Shown here: piece after piece, positions 53,902 through 63,908 of the stretch
Numbering within the stretch: the stretch's first letter is position 1
Layout: each line of letters starts with the position of its first letter
Assembly: GCA_024363285.1 (NCBI GenBank)
Contig: AP024710.1
Span: 1,892,001-1,956,000 of the forward strand
Origin: Leptolinea sp. HRD-7
Lineage (GTDB): Bacteria; Chloroflexota; Anaerolineae; Anaerolineales; Anaerolineaceae
Direction: 5' to 3'
Length of the DNA: 64,000 nucleotides
The notes under the pieces: generated by a model
The model's database searches: none
What the model saw: the letters and a program-made list of their open reading frames with translations, nothing else
What the model was told of the DNA's origin: nothing
Made by a program: the position numbers and the translations under genes

Positions 53902-56700
53902 CTATTTATGCCCTGTCAGGGGCTGCATTTCTTCCCAATTTTGTCCCCATTTTGCCTCGGTTAAAAGTGGAATAGATAATGGATAGGCCGATTCCATAGT
54001 CTGCATGACAACCTCTCCGGTTTTATTCAATTCATCCAACGGGCATTCCAGAACCAATTCATCATGCACCTGCAAGAGAAGCCGGGCATGTAGATCGGCC
54101 TCCAGTAAAGCGGGAGGGACTTTGATCATGGCGAGCTTCATTATATCCGCTGCTGTGCCCTGGATGGGGGCATTAATAGCTTCACGCTCCTCCCGGTTGC
54201 GGAGATTCGGATTCATCTGGTTTCGCAAGTTCGGAAAATACCGGCGGCGGCCCAGCATGGTTTCAACGTAACCATCTCGGGCCGCTTTTTTGCGAAGATC
54301 ATCCAGATATGTTTTCACTCCCGGGAATTGTCTGAAGTACGCGGCAACAAAATCTTCGGCTTCGGCCAGTGTAAGGTCAGTTGACCGGCTCAAACCAAAC
54401 GCGCTCATACCATAGATTAGTCCGAAGTTTATCGCTTTAGCGCGCCGTCTCTGGTCTTTAGTGACTTCAGCCAGCGGAATATTCAAGATAGCGGCCGCGG
54501 TGGCGGCGTGAATGTCTTGCCCGGCACGAAAGGCTGACAGCATGGCTTCATCATTCGCCATATGTGCCACAATGCGTAGTTCGATCTGTGAGTAGTCTAC
54601 CGATAACAATACCCAACCCTTTTCCGCCACAAACGCGCGGCGAATCTTTCGCCCTAAATCGGTACGGGTGGGAATATTTTGAAGGTTGGGATCATTCGAC
54701 GCCAACCGTCCGGTGACTGAACCCGTCTGGTTATAGCTGGTATGCACTCGTTTGGTTTTCGGGTTGACCTGCATCGGGAGGGCTTCAACATAGGTGGAAA
54801 CCAATTTCGCGAGTTCACGATATTCGAGGATCTGATCTACCACCGGATGTTTGCCACGCAGCATTTCGAGCACATCAGCCGATGTGGAGTAATGTCCGCT
54901 CGTGGTTGTTTTACGTTTGTCCGGCGGTTCCAGTTTCAGGGTGGTAAACAAAGCAGTGGAAAGTTGCTGAGTAGAGTTCAAGTTGAACGGATATCCCACA
55001 CCTTCCTGAACCTGTGTCTCCAGCCGCGCGATCCGCTCTTTTAATTCTCGTGACATGTTTTTCAGAAAATCCGTATCCAGCCTGATACCGGCTTGTTCCA
55101 TGTCTGCCAGAATGGGCAGCAGCGGCATTTCGATCTCATCCATAAGCCGGATTGATTGATTTTCTCTCAACCGGCGTTCCAATGCTTCATGCAGAAGAAA
55201 AGTGACTTCCGCGTCGGCGGCCGCATAGGCAGCCGCTTTTTCCGAGGAAACATCCGCCATACTGCGTTGATTCTTGCCGGTGCCAATCAACTCCTGGATA
55301 TGGGTCATCTGAATATTGAGCAGATCTTCTGCCTGGTCTTTTAGTCCCAACCGATGTGATGAAGGATCTATCAGCCAAGCGGCGATCATGGTATCAAAAG
55401 AGCATGGTGAAACCGGTAGTCCATGCCGGCGCAATACCAGGATGTCGTATTTCAGGTTATGTCCGGCTTTCTTGATATCCGGGTTTCGGAGAACTGGCCC
55501 CAGGTTTTTCTGAATATCTGAAAGGAACAACTGTGATGTGTTATCACGGTGACCAACAGGTATGTAATACCCGGTTCCAGCTTCGGATGATAGTGAAATA
55601 CCTACCAGGTCAGCGCGCATCGGATCCGTGGAGGTGGTTTCAGTATCGAGCGCAATCCAAGGAGAAGACATCATCCTGGAACACATCTCCTCTAAAGCGG
55701 AAATGTCTCGAATAATGATTGTTTTAATCTCGTGCGCTGGCGCGTTACCCAGAGTCTCAGGGGTTTGATCGAAGAAACCCAGTTGGGTTTGCCGGGCAGA
55801 GCCTGCCGTTTGCGCCGATTGTCCGGAAAGTGATTTAAGCCGGTTTTGCAGAGACCGGAAGTCTAATTCGCGAAAAAATGCGTCGACCTGATCAAAGGGG
55901 ATGTGATCGGTTTTCGCCTGTGTAAGGTCAACCTGAATATCAAGATCGGTACGAATGGCAGCCAACCGGCGGCTCATCTCCGCGTTAGACCTGTCTGCTT
56001 CCAGTTTCGTTTTTACCCGGGCTGGTAGTTCATCAATATGCGCGTAGATGTCTTCAAGAGTCGAATAGGTTTCAAAAAGGCTTACAGCGGTCTTTTCTCC
56101 AATACCGGCTACCCCGGGAATATTGTCCGATTTATCACCAACCAGGGCTTTGTAGTCCACCACCTGGTTTGGCCAGATACCCAGGTATTCTTTTACATCT
56201 TTGTCAAAGAAATCTTTTGCTTCTGAGAGGCTTTTCCCGGCCAGATTGACGATTATGTGGTCATTGACCAGTTGAAGAAGGTCGCGGTCTCCGGTGACAA
56301 TTTTCACCGCCAGCCCTTTTTCCACCGCCTTTTTTGCCACACTTCCAAGAATATCATCGGCTTCAAACCCTTCCATTTCCAATCTTGGGAAACCAAAGAC
56401 ATCTACCATCTGGCGTATTCGCTCAATCTGCGGGCGTAGATCATCCGGCATTTTGGCACGGGTGGCTTTGTATGCGGGGTAGATCTCATCACGGAATGTT
56501 TTTCCGGTATCAAAAGCCACGGCCAGGTAGTCCGGTTTGTTTTGTTCCAGCAATCGGATTAATACAGAGGCGAAACCATAAATTCCGGCCGTAGGCTCAC
56601 CGGAGCGTGTAGTGAAATGAATGCTCGGGGATGAACTCAGGGCAAAATATGTTCTATAGGCCAGCGCGTGTCCATCAATAAGGTATAAGGTTGGCGGCAC
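53902..56700 (-). CDS. polA: DNA polymerase I
   Basis: A 932-residue enzyme with all three domains: 5-prime nuclease (LIDGHALAYRTYFAL; VGDKSDNIPGVAGIGEKTA), 3-prime exonuclease with D352 and E354 in DTETTS and later AGHNLKYD, so proofreading looks intact, and the polymerase domain with LLSVDYSQIELR, AINFGLIYGMSAFG and QVHDELVLE. Used in replication and repair. It lies between the 830-residue protein and the TPR gene, all on the minus strand. Confidence 0.98.
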   Translation of the reverse strand: MPPTLYLIDGHALAYRTYFALSSSPSIHFTTRSGEPTAGIYGFASVLIRLLEQNKPDYLAVAFDTGKTFRDEIYPAYKATRAKMPDDLRPQIERIRQMVDVFGFPRLEMEGFEADDILGSVAKKAVEKGLAVKIVTGDRDLLQLVNDHIIVNLAGKSLSEAKDFFDKDVKEYLGIWPNQVVDYKALVGDKSDNIPGVAGIGEKTAVSLFETYSTLEDIYAHIDELPARVKTKLEADRSNAEMSRRLAAIRTDLDIQVDLTQAKTDHIPFDQVDAFFRELDFRSLQNRLKSLSGQSAQTAGSARQTQLGFFDQTPETLGNAPAHEIKTIIIRDISALEEMCSRMMSSPWIALDTETTSTDPMRADLVGISLSSEAGTGYYIPVGHRDNTSQLFLSDIQKNLGPVLRNPDIKKAGHNLKYDILVLRRHGLPVSPCSFDTMIAAWLIDPSSHRLGLKDQAEDLLNIQMTHIQELIGTGKNQRSMADVSSEKAAAYAAADAEVTFLLHEALERRLRENQSIRLMDEIEMPLLPILADMEQAGIRLDTDFLKNMSRELKERIARLETQVQEGVGYPFNLNSTQQLSTALFTTLKLEPPDKRKTTTSGHYSTSADVLEMLRGKHPVVDQILEYRELAKLVSTYVEALPMQVNPKTKRVHTSYNQTGSVTGRLASNDPNLQNIPTRTDLGRKIRRAFVAEKGWVLLSVDYSQIELRIVAHMANDEAMLSAFRAGQDIHAATAAAILNIPLAEVTKDQRRRAKAINFGLIYGMSAFGLSRSTDLTLAEAEDFVAAYFRQFPGVKTYLDDLRKKAARDGYVETMLGRRRYFPNLRNQMNPNLRNREEREAINAPIQGTAADIMKLAMIKVPPALLEADLHARLLLQVHDELVLECPLDELNKTGEVVMQTMESAYPLSIPLLTEAKWGQNWEEMQPLTGHK

Positions 56701-56744
56701 GATGACATCTCCTGTCGGATGGGATCAGGCTGCAGTGGAATAGG

Positions 56745-59237
56745 TCAGGCGACTTCTCGGGTTTTACGCCGAAGAATGAAATCCTGCCAATGAATTGATG
56801 GTACAAAATCTCTTCCGGCGGCACTCATGGTTTGCGGATACCAGTAATCATCTCCGACGGAAGCCAGATCATCCGGGTTAGCTTTCTTTAAATCAACCGT
56901 CGTTTCTTTTCGAACAATACGGATCATATCCTCTACGGGTAGATTGGAAGGCATGGTCAGAGTCCACTGCATATATGTGGGCCGGATGGTTAGATTTTCC
57001 AGTGTCCAGTTGAAAGCCAGAGCCAGCCTGTTCATCGTTTCACTAAGAATGGCCGCGTTCTGGCGTTGCAAAAAATGATCTACCGATCCGGGAATCAGAG
57101 CGATTGTGTATGTTGTCAATCCGTCTGATTCCGTCTGGGTTTCAATTTGACTCATCCGGGTAAAAAGATCATCAGGTGAGGATTCGGATGTTGTTTCTAT
57201 TTCCGTGGATGACGGTGGGTTTTCAGATAATGGGATGTTTCCGGTGATCTCTTCCAATTGAGCTGATTGGGATGTGATAGCCGATGAGTTGGAATCCTCT
57301 GCCGACACATTCTCTGCGTTAGAACGAAAAACAGAATTTTCAGAAGGCTCAACCACCGGGTTAAGAATTGGCATTTCAGCCGGCAGGCTCTCATTCTCAA
57401 CAGCCTGTGGGGTTTCTTCTGCTATTGCATTTTCCAGACTGGAATCGATTGCATTCAGTTTGGGTGTCTGTGCGTCAATTCCGGCCAGATATGCGGCCAT
57501 CTCTTCTGATTCCGAGGTGGTGATGTTCAATGGTTCTTGCGGACTGCCTGTTAATATCTCTGGCATCGACCAGGTGTCATTGAACTCAAGCTTGGAAAGC
57601 TCTGCCTGGAATGATTCAACATCAATCCCTGTTGAATCCGTTTCTGATAGGATTTTTTGCGCGTCTGGTATTTGAACTTCCAAAGAAGAATCGGAGGAAA
57701 CAGTGTCTGCCTGATTCTCCATATTTAATCGGTTACTGAGGATTGACAGGGCTTCTTCCACCTCGTCACGAGATACAGAGGCCGATTCATTTTCATCCAG
57801 TACCATATTGGATGGTTCTGGTGTATGTTCCTCTCCCGGGGCTGTTACTGTTGATAAAGGATCAGGTTCAGCCAGCGCCTCAAATTGTTCTTTAATAATG
57901 GATTCTGGTTGAATTTCCGTCAGAGGAATCGGCTGCAATTCATCAAGCCCAGATTCGGGTTTTATTTCAGATGAAAGGTCTACTGCCTGGAATTTTCCCA
58001 GATCGACTTCTGCAGTGGATTGGGTGGAAGAAATTTCAGAAGGCGGATTCTCCTCCGGTAGTAAGTCTGGTTCAGTCAGCGCTTCTATTGGAGGAAGATT
58101 TGTTGGATTAAATTCTTCTGCCGCAGTAACGTGATCTGGAGAATTATCCTCAGTAGAAACATCATTTGAAGCCATTTCTGCAGCAGGTTCTTCAGAAATG
58201 GCTTCTTGTTCTATTTCTTCCACAGAGTGAAATTCTTCTCTGGTTGTTTCAGTTTCAACTGGAACAATCGTGTCAGGCTCGGTATCCCCTGATTGCGACG
58301 ATCCGGTTTCGGGTGCAGCCTCTTCCGCCAGAGATTGTCCTGATTGGAAATCGGGCAGGTCGGCTTCGCGAAACCATTCCACCGGGAAGCCATTCTTGAT
58401 CACATGACCGGTACCGGACTTTTCTTCCAGTATTTCGTGCAGGCGCGGAGGTTCAGCGTTTTCTGGTAGATTTGACGGGTGGATTTCCTTTGGTTTGACC
58501 ATCAAACCGGCTACGTCTTTGGCCAGCTTCAGGGTTTGCGCGCGAACCCGGGTGACTGGAGTTTGAGGTAAATAAAGAAGCACGAGGACAGCCCCATCTG
58601 CTGCCCTGGTAGCATACATCATCCATTCCTGGCCGTTTACCAGATCTTTTACATACCGCATCAGGTCTGAACTGTCTTCAGGGTTCCAGAAGCGTAAAAC
58701 GGAAGCCGTTACCTGCTGTTGCAAGGCGGAACTCAGATTGGGAGTAGACGCAATGACCAGTCCGTTTTGGATCATCAAGCCGCTGTCTGCGGTGGTTTCG
58801 CGTATTCCAGATTGAAAAGCGTTCCACCATGATGCCGGTTTTTGCTGCGGTTCCCTGGAGATGAGTTTTATGGCTTCAGGGTGCAATCTCTTGTTTATTG
58901 CATTCCTGACCGCATCGGCCAGCGATGACGCGTCAAACGGGCGGGTGACCCAACCGTCAGCCGGAATAGATTTTTCTGACCGGTTGTCAGTTGGGATCAA
59001 GAGTATGGCGGTCTCAGGAAATTCTTCATGCAGGGTTGTCACCACCTGTGGAGGTGTTGGCTGTGGGAATGAGCAATCGTAAATAACCGCCTGGCACGGT
59101 TTTACCTGGAGAGTTGCCCTCAAATCACCGCTGTTATCCAACATGGCACAGTGAAATTCCGGGTCAGCTTCCAGTGTAAGCCGGATTAATTCCCCAAAAG
59201 GTCCGGAAGGAGTGACAATAAGCACTTCCAGCTGCAT
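56745..59237 (-). CDS. Pseudo-receiver protein with C-terminal transposase-like domain
   Basis: An 830-residue protein. Residues 1-118 look like a receiver: D54 (VIYDCSFP) is kept, but the acidic pair is T9-P10 and the conserved Lys is Arg99. Residues about 135-255 are mixed alpha/beta, perhaps roadblock-like. About 290-690 is acidic, Ser/Thr/Glu-rich and disordered. The last 120 residues resemble the IS200/Y1 transposase fold (MIRIVRKETTVDLKK; DDYWYPQTMSAAGRDFVPSI), but the HUH-type histidines and catalytic Tyr are absent. Its function is unknown. It lies 44 bases before polA. Confidence 0.65.
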   Translation of the reverse strand: MQLEVLIVTPSGPFGELIRLTLEADPEFHCAMLDNSGDLRATLQVKPCQAVIYDCSFPQPTPPQVVTTLHEEFPETAILLIPTDNRSEKSIPADGWVTRPFDASSLADAVRNAINKRLHPEAIKLISREPQQKPASWWNAFQSGIRETTADSGLMIQNGLVIASTPNLSSALQQQVTASVLRFWNPEDSSDLMRYVKDLVNGQEWMMYATRAADGAVLVLLYLPQTPVTRVRAQTLKLAKDVAGLMVKPKEIHPSNLPENAEPPRLHEILEEKSGTGHVIKNGFPVEWFREADLPDFQSGQSLAEEAAPETGSSQSGDTEPDTIVPVETETTREEFHSVEEIEQEAISEEPAAEMASNDVSTEDNSPDHVTAAEEFNPTNLPPIEALTEPDLLPEENPPSEISSTQSTAEVDLGKFQAVDLSSEIKPESGLDELQPIPLTEIQPESIIKEQFEALAEPDPLSTVTAPGEEHTPEPSNMVLDENESASVSRDEVEEALSILSNRLNMENQADTVSSDSSLEVQIPDAQKILSETDSTGIDVESFQAELSKLEFNDTWSMPEILTGSPQEPLNITTSESEEMAAYLAGIDAQTPKLNAIDSSLENAIAEETPQAVENESLPAEMPILNPVVEPSENSVFRSNAENVSAEDSNSSAITSQSAQLEEITGNIPLSENPPSSTEIETTSESSPDDLFTRMSQIETQTESDGLTTYTIALIPGSVDHFLQRQNAAILSETMNRLALAFNWTLENLTIRPTYMQWTLTMPSNLPVEDMIRIVRKETTVDLKKANPDDLASVGDDYWYPQTMSAAGRDFVPSIHWQDFILRRKTREVA

Positions 59238-59285
59238 ATTATGAGTTTATCACGAAATGAAGTGGAAGATTTGTTCCTTCCAACA

Positions 59286-59792
59286 TTATTGCATCCATCT
59301 TTCTACCAGAAAAACCAGCAGGGTGATACACATAGATCCCACACTAAGCACAGAAAGAACAATACCCAGTGTGAATAAAACCTGGTGGTCAGTAGAATGC
59401 TGCTCCAGAATAGCTTCTTCGGGATGCAGAGGATCGTAATAGATGGTAACCGGTGTACTCGGCGGAAATCGGTTGACGGTTTGCTCTGCCTTCTGGCGGG
59501 TATATTGAGAAGGGGTAAACGTCACCCGCATACCGGTATATGTGCGGCTGCCCAGTGTGTACTGGTACCGGACCAGTGGCGAATAGACCACCCGGTCTGG
59601 ATTCCCGCCGTCAACAGAGCGATGTTCTTTCACACTGCTAGAAAGAATAACACCCTGGGCGGGAAGCCAGGTGCCGGTGATAGACTCGCGCCGTTTTTTT
59701 TGCCAGCCCAGAATAATTAGAATACCACCAGTCCCGCCCGCGAGAATGGCTATTACAAGAGGGATAAGAGTACCAAAATTTATGCTGCTCAC
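59286..59792 (-). CDS. DUF3592 membrane protein
   Basis: A 168-residue protein with membrane segments at about 9-28 and 140-162. The loop between holds VVYSPLVRYQYTLGSRTYTG and TVNRFPPSTPVTIYYDPLHP, the DUF3592 signature. Function is unknown. It is the first gene of the minus-strand run. Confidence 0.85.
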   Translation of the reverse strand: MSSINFGTLIPLVIAILAGGTGGILIILGWQKKRRESITGTWLPAQGVILSSSVKEHRSVDGGNPDRVVYSPLVRYQYTLGSRTYTGMRVTFTPSQYTRQKAEQTVNRFPPSTPVTIYYDPLHPEEAILEQHSTDHQVLFTLGIVLSVLSVGSMCITLLVFLVERWMQ

Positions 59793-59851
59793 AATTCACC
59801 GCCGTGTAGTAAAATCTTATCTATTATAGAGTTATTTCGTGGTATAGATAT

Positions 59852-59880
59852 TTGACTTTGCATGCCTCAGGAAGTATGGG
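59852..59880 (+). promoter_or_regulatory. Possible promoter of the UDP-ManNAc dehydrogenase unit
   Basis: TTGACT (59852-59857), a 17-base spacer, then TATGGG (59875-59880) in the divergent gap. The -35 is good; the -10 is poor, and a GATAAT at 59880-59885 is an alternative. Confidence 0.3.
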
Positions 59881-59919
59881 ATAATTCCGGGCGCGGTAAA
59901 TCTACCTGAAGGTGATACT

Positions 59920-61197
59920 GTGAATTTTAATAAAATTTGTGTTCTGGGGATGGGCTATATCGGCCTGCCTACGGCGAGCACTTTTGCGACGCATGGAATA
60001 GACGTTGTCGGTGTGGATGTCAATCCCCGCATCATTGAAACGCTACAATCCGGTGAATTACATATCTATGAACCGGGTCTGCGCGATCTGGTCAAGACCG
60101 CGCTCATTAATGGGAATTTACGTGTTCAGACCCAACCCGAAGAAGCGGATGCTTTTATCATTGCCGTACCTACACCGTTTTTTGGGAATAAACAGGCGGA
60201 TATGACCTTTGTCTCTTCTGCCGCGAGGGCTATTCTCCCCCATCTGCGTGAAGGAAACCTGGTTATTTTAGAGTCAACATCTCCCCCGTTAACGACGACC
60301 GGCCTGGTCGCTCCGATCCTGGAAGAGAGCGGGCTTAAAGCCGGTAAGGATTTTAAATTATGCTATTCCCCTGAGCGGGTTTTACCCGGTCAGATTTTGC
60401 GTGAACTGATTGAAAATGACCGCATCATCGGTGGTATTGACCTCGCCTCGGCGCAGGCCGGACGCGACCTGTATTCCGCGTTTGTTAAGGGCGAAATTCA
60501 TATGACTGACGCCACAACAGCGGAAATGGTCAAACTGATGGAAAACACCTACCGCGATGTCAACATTGCCATCGCGAATGAATTCTCGCGACTGGCAGAC
60601 CGATTTGGGATCAATGTCTGGGAAGCCATTTCCCTGGCCAATAAACATCCCCGGGTAAAAATACTCAATCCCGGTCCGGGTGTAGGTGGGCATTGCATCA
60701 GTGTTGACCCCTGGTTCCTGGTAGAAGCTGCACCAGATATCACCCCGCTTATTCATACAGCCCGCAAAGTCAATGACGGGCAACCTGAATTTGTTGTGAA
60801 ACTGGTCAAGCGTGCTCTGGGTTCGTTGAAGAATCGCCGGGTCGCTGTTCTGGGCCTTTCATATAAACCGGATGTAGACGATATTCGCGAAAGCCCGGCG
60901 GTGGAAACCGCACACCTGCTGGTGCAGGAAGGCGCGAAAGTCAAAGCCTTTGAGCCGTACAAAACCACAGCGCAAATTCCCGGGCTTAACCTCGTGGAAT
61001 CATTGGCTGAAGTGTTCTCTGATGCCGAAGCTATACTGGTTCTGGTTTCACACTCCCCGATCCGCAACCTGGAGCCAGACGTGGTGGCAAAATTGACTCC
61101 CGCGCGTGTGGTAATCGATACTGTACATACATGGCCGGAAGACAAATGGACAGCCGGCGGTTTCAAAGTGTACCAACTGGGTGTAGGTCGTTCCTGA
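59920..61197 (+). CDS. wecC: UDP-N-acetyl-D-mannosamine dehydrogenase
   Basis: A 425-residue UDP-sugar dehydrogenase. The NAD loop is KICVLGMGYIGLPTA; the catalytic Cys is in VGGHCISVDPWF; VAVLGLSYKPDVDDIRESPA marks the C-domain. The WecC subclass is suggested by the GGHCISVDPWF form and by the 2-epimerase neighbour. It oxidises UDP-ManNAc to the uronic acid. Start is GTG 59920, with GAAGGTG before it. Confidence 0.88.
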   Translation: MNFNKICVLGMGYIGLPTASTFATHGIDVVGVDVNPRIIETLQSGELHIYEPGLRDLVKTALINGNLRVQTQPEEADAFIIAVPTPFFGNKQADMTFVSSAARAILPHLREGNLVILESTSPPLTTTGLVAPILEESGLKAGKDFKLCYSPERVLPGQILRELIENDRIIGGIDLASAQAGRDLYSAFVKGEIHMTDATTAEMVKLMENTYRDVNIAIANEFSRLADRFGINVWEAISLANKHPRVKILNPGPGVGGHCISVDPWFLVEAAPDITPLIHTARKVNDGQPEFVVKLVKRALGSLKNRRVAVLGLSYKPDVDDIRESPAVETAHLLVQEGAKVKAFEPYKTTAQIPGLNLVESLAEVFSDAEAILVLVSHSPIRNLEPDVVAKLTPARVVIDTVHTWPEDKWTAGGFKVYQLGVGRS

Positions 61198-61210
61198 AAC
61201 ATCGCACAAC

Positions 61211-62332
61211 GTGAAAAAGGCCATTAAAGTACTCTCGATATTTGGAACCCGCCCGGAAGCCATTAAAATGGCGCCGGTTGTCAAAGCCTTACGCGAGACC
61301 GAAGGCATTGAATCACGTGTGTGTGTCACCGGACAACACCGCGAGATGCTGGATCAGGTTCTCTCCCTTTTCAGTATTGTTCCGGATGTTGACCTGAACT
61401 TGATGCAGCCCAATCAACAACTGGCCGGGCTGACATCTGAGATCCTCACCCATATGGATCCTGTCTATCAGGATATTCAGCCTGATTGGGTACTGGTGCA
61501 GGGTGATACAACCACCGCCATGGCATCTGCCATGGGCGCCTTTTATCGAAAGGTAAGCGTGGGGCATGTGGAAGCCGGCTTGCGCACCTTTGATAAATGG
61601 CAGCCGTTCCCGGAAGAGATCAACCGCCGGGTGATCAGCACAGTGGCAGACTTACACTTTGCCCCTACCGAGTTGAGCCGGTCAAATTTATTGAAAGAAG
61701 GCGTTCCGGATTCGAACATACGGGTGACAGGTAACACCGTGGTAGACGCGCTTCAAACGATCGTCACCAGGCCGGCACCGGCAGAAATCGAAGAGCTGCT
61801 CACTGCGTTGAAAATATCCGATGAGCGGAAACTGGTGCTGGTCACCGCGCACCGCCGCGAAAATTTTGGGCAACCGTTGGAAGAGATCTTTTCCGCTATC
61901 CTTGAATTATCCGAAATCTTCGGCGACCGGGTTCAATTTGTTTATCCCGTTCACCGTAATCCCAATGTTTACCAGACAGCCCACCGGATGATGGACGGTC
62001 AACCCTCTATTCATCTGCTGGAACCCCTCGAATACCTGCCGCTCGTTCATCTGTTGAAACGCTCATGGATGGTGCTGACGGATTCGGGCGGCATACAGGA
62101 AGAAGCGGTAAGCCTCGAAAAACCCACACTGGTGATGCGCGAAAAAACGGAGCGCCCTGAAGGATTGGACAGCGGCATCCTTCAACTGGTTGGCACAGAT
62201 AAAAATACGATCGTACGTGAAGCCAAAGCTTTTTTGGATGGCTCTAACTATAAAAATCGGCAGGGGTATTGCAACCCCTTTGGTGACGGCCAGGCTTCCC
62301 GCCGGATCGTAGACGCGATTCTCGGCCGTTAG
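61211..62332 (+). CDS. wecB: UDP-N-acetylglucosamine 2-epimerase (non-hydrolysing)
   Basis: A 373-residue GT-B-fold enzyme: LSIFGTRPEAIKMAPVVKAL, VHGDTTT-type loop reading VQGDTTTAMASAMG, and GHVEAGLRT; DSGGIQEEAVSLEKPTLVMR closes the active site. It makes UDP-ManNAc for the preceding dehydrogenase. Start is GTG 61211. Confidence 0.94.
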   Translation: MKKAIKVLSIFGTRPEAIKMAPVVKALRETEGIESRVCVTGQHREMLDQVLSLFSIVPDVDLNLMQPNQQLAGLTSEILTHMDPVYQDIQPDWVLVQGDTTTAMASAMGAFYRKVSVGHVEAGLRTFDKWQPFPEEINRRVISTVADLHFAPTELSRSNLLKEGVPDSNIRVTGNTVVDALQTIVTRPAPAEIEELLTALKISDERKLVLVTAHRRENFGQPLEEIFSAILELSEIFGDRVQFVYPVHRNPNVYQTAHRMMDGQPSIHLLEPLEYLPLVHLLKRSWMVLTDSGGIQEEAVSLEKPTLVMREKTERPEGLDSGILQLVGTDKNTIVREAKAFLDGSNYKNRQGYCNPFGDGQASRRIVDAILGR

Positions 62333-62343
62333 GAGATTACAGG

Positions 62344-63390
62344 TTGAATCAACCCTCATTATCTGTTGAAAAAAAACAGGGTGTTTATATCCTCCCCCAA
62401 ATTAATGGTGTAGGAGGACCGGCATCCTTCCGCGTTCGATTGGTAAACGGTTTGAATGAACGAGGCATCCGCGAGGTGGGCTCAATCGATGACCCGGATT
62501 GCGGCGCCGTGCTGGTCATTGGCGGCACAAAAGAAATCGCGACCTTACTAAAAGCCCGACGAAAGGGGCTGCGTATCGTTCAGCGTTTGAACGGTATGAA
62601 CTGGATACACCGAAAACTTCGGGTTCCGCCCGGATATTTCATCAAATGCGAGATCAACAACCAGTTGCTAAAGTTCATCCGCAAGAATATCGCCGACCGG
62701 ATCATTTATCAAAGCCAGTTTGCCCGGCAATGGTGGCAGACGGTGTGCGGTTCCACAAACGCAAGTTCGACTGTTGTGTACAATGGCATTGACCTCACAG
62801 ATTTCTCCCCTGAAGGAGAAGGTAAGCCGCCTGAAGACCATTATCGTTTGCTCATGGTAGAAGCTCACATTGGCGGTGGGTATGAGCGAGGTCTTGATAC
62901 AGCCGTAAAAATGACATACTTGCTCAACCAGCAATTGGACAAACCCGTAAGGCTGACGGTTGCCGGGAATGTTCAGGAACATCTAAAAACATACTGGTCT
63001 CGGCAATCCGGCGGCACAGTGGATTGGGCCGGAGTGGTACCTGGCAGCAAGATCCCAACTCTGGACCGTTCTGCGCATTTACTCTTTTCCGCCGATTTGA
63101 ACGCGGCATGCCCCAATTCTGTAATTGAAGCCCTGGCTTGCGGTTTGCCTGTTCTGGCATTTGCCACAGGGTCATTGCCAGAGATCATCTCTGGAGATTC
63201 CGGACTGGTCGTTCCGTACGGGTCAAATTACTGGAATCTGGAAAATCCGGATATCGCCGGTCTGGCAAAAGGTGCGGTGGAGATACTGACCCATCAGGAG
63301 AAATATCGGGCGCCAGCCCGGGCTCGCGCCGAAGAAGCATTCGGGCTTTCCCGAATGGTAGAGCAATATATTTCCGCCTTATTCGATTGA
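62344..63390 (+). CDS. Glycosyltransferase, GT4-like
   Basis: A 348-residue GT-B enzyme: LPQINGVGGPASFRVRLVNG at the start, DRIIYQSQFARQWW, VVYNGIDLTDFSPEG, and PNSVIEALACGLPVLAFATG for donor binding. It probably builds a surface glycan from the sugar made by the two genes before it. Start is TTG 62344 with AGGAG before it. Confidence 0.85.
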   Translation: MNQPSLSVEKKQGVYILPQINGVGGPASFRVRLVNGLNERGIREVGSIDDPDCGAVLVIGGTKEIATLLKARRKGLRIVQRLNGMNWIHRKLRVPPGYFIKCEINNQLLKFIRKNIADRIIYQSQFARQWWQTVCGSTNASSTVVYNGIDLTDFSPEGEGKPPEDHYRLLMVEAHIGGGYERGLDTAVKMTYLLNQQLDKPVRLTVAGNVQEHLKTYWSRQSGGTVDWAGVVPGSKIPTLDRSAHLLFSADLNAACPNSVIEALACGLPVLAFATGSLPEIISGDSGLVVPYGSNYWNLENPDIAGLAKGAVEILTHQEKYRAPARARAEEAFGLSRMVEQYISALFD

Positions 63391-63392
63391 TT

Positions 63393-63908
63393 TTATAACG
63401 GCGAATCCAACCCGTGAAGTAAAACTCCATCTTGCCCGCGGCTTATTTCCCATGGGTACACAATATGCGCGTCGGTTGTGGCGGCAAAGAAATCAGGCCT
63501 CACATTTCCGAACAGGTTGCGGTATGGATTGAAGTGCAAAACACAGGTAAACGGTGCGCCGCCCGCGCTGGAAACGCGATTTTTTACGGCTGTTATGGTT
63601 CGCCCGGAACCCCAGACATCATCAACGATTAATACGCGTTTATCCCGCAACAGACGGTCATCCGGAAACTGTAAAAATTTTGGCCAAACTCGCAGGCGAG
63701 CGTGTTCTTTTTCACCTTCAATCTCCGCCGGAAAATCCACAGCCGCAGTGAGAATGGTCACAAGTCCGAGAGCTTCAGCCAGCAGACCTCCCGGAACAAT
63801 CCCCCCTCGAGTAATCATCATCATGGCATCAAATTCAATTTCAAATTGGGGAATAATGTGGTCAACCAGTTGATCGATGTCCTGCCAGGTAAGTATTTCT
63901 CGCCGCAT
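63393..63908 (-). CDS. Phosphoribosyltransferase
   Basis: A 171-residue PRTase. VLIVDDVWGSGRTITAVKNR holds the PRPP-binding motif and MMMITRGGIVPGGLLAEAL supplies the other loop. The family includes xanthine-guanine PRTases; the base cannot be chosen from sequence. It converges on the glycosyltransferase gene, with two bases between. Confidence 0.8.
   Translation of the reverse strand: MRREILTWQDIDQLVDHIIPQFEIEFDAMMMITRGGIVPGGLLAEALGLVTILTAAVDFPAEIEGEKEHARLRVWPKFLQFPDDRLLRDKRVLIVDDVWGSGRTITAVKNRVSSAGGAPFTCVLHFNPYRNLFGNVRPDFFAATTDAHIVYPWEISRGQDGVLLHGLDSPL

Noticed and set aside
56745..59237. The 830-residue protein as an active transposase or mobile element
   Set aside because: Catalytic residues are absent, no terminal repeats are seen, and the fold is fused to a receiver-like domain within a housekeeping gene run.
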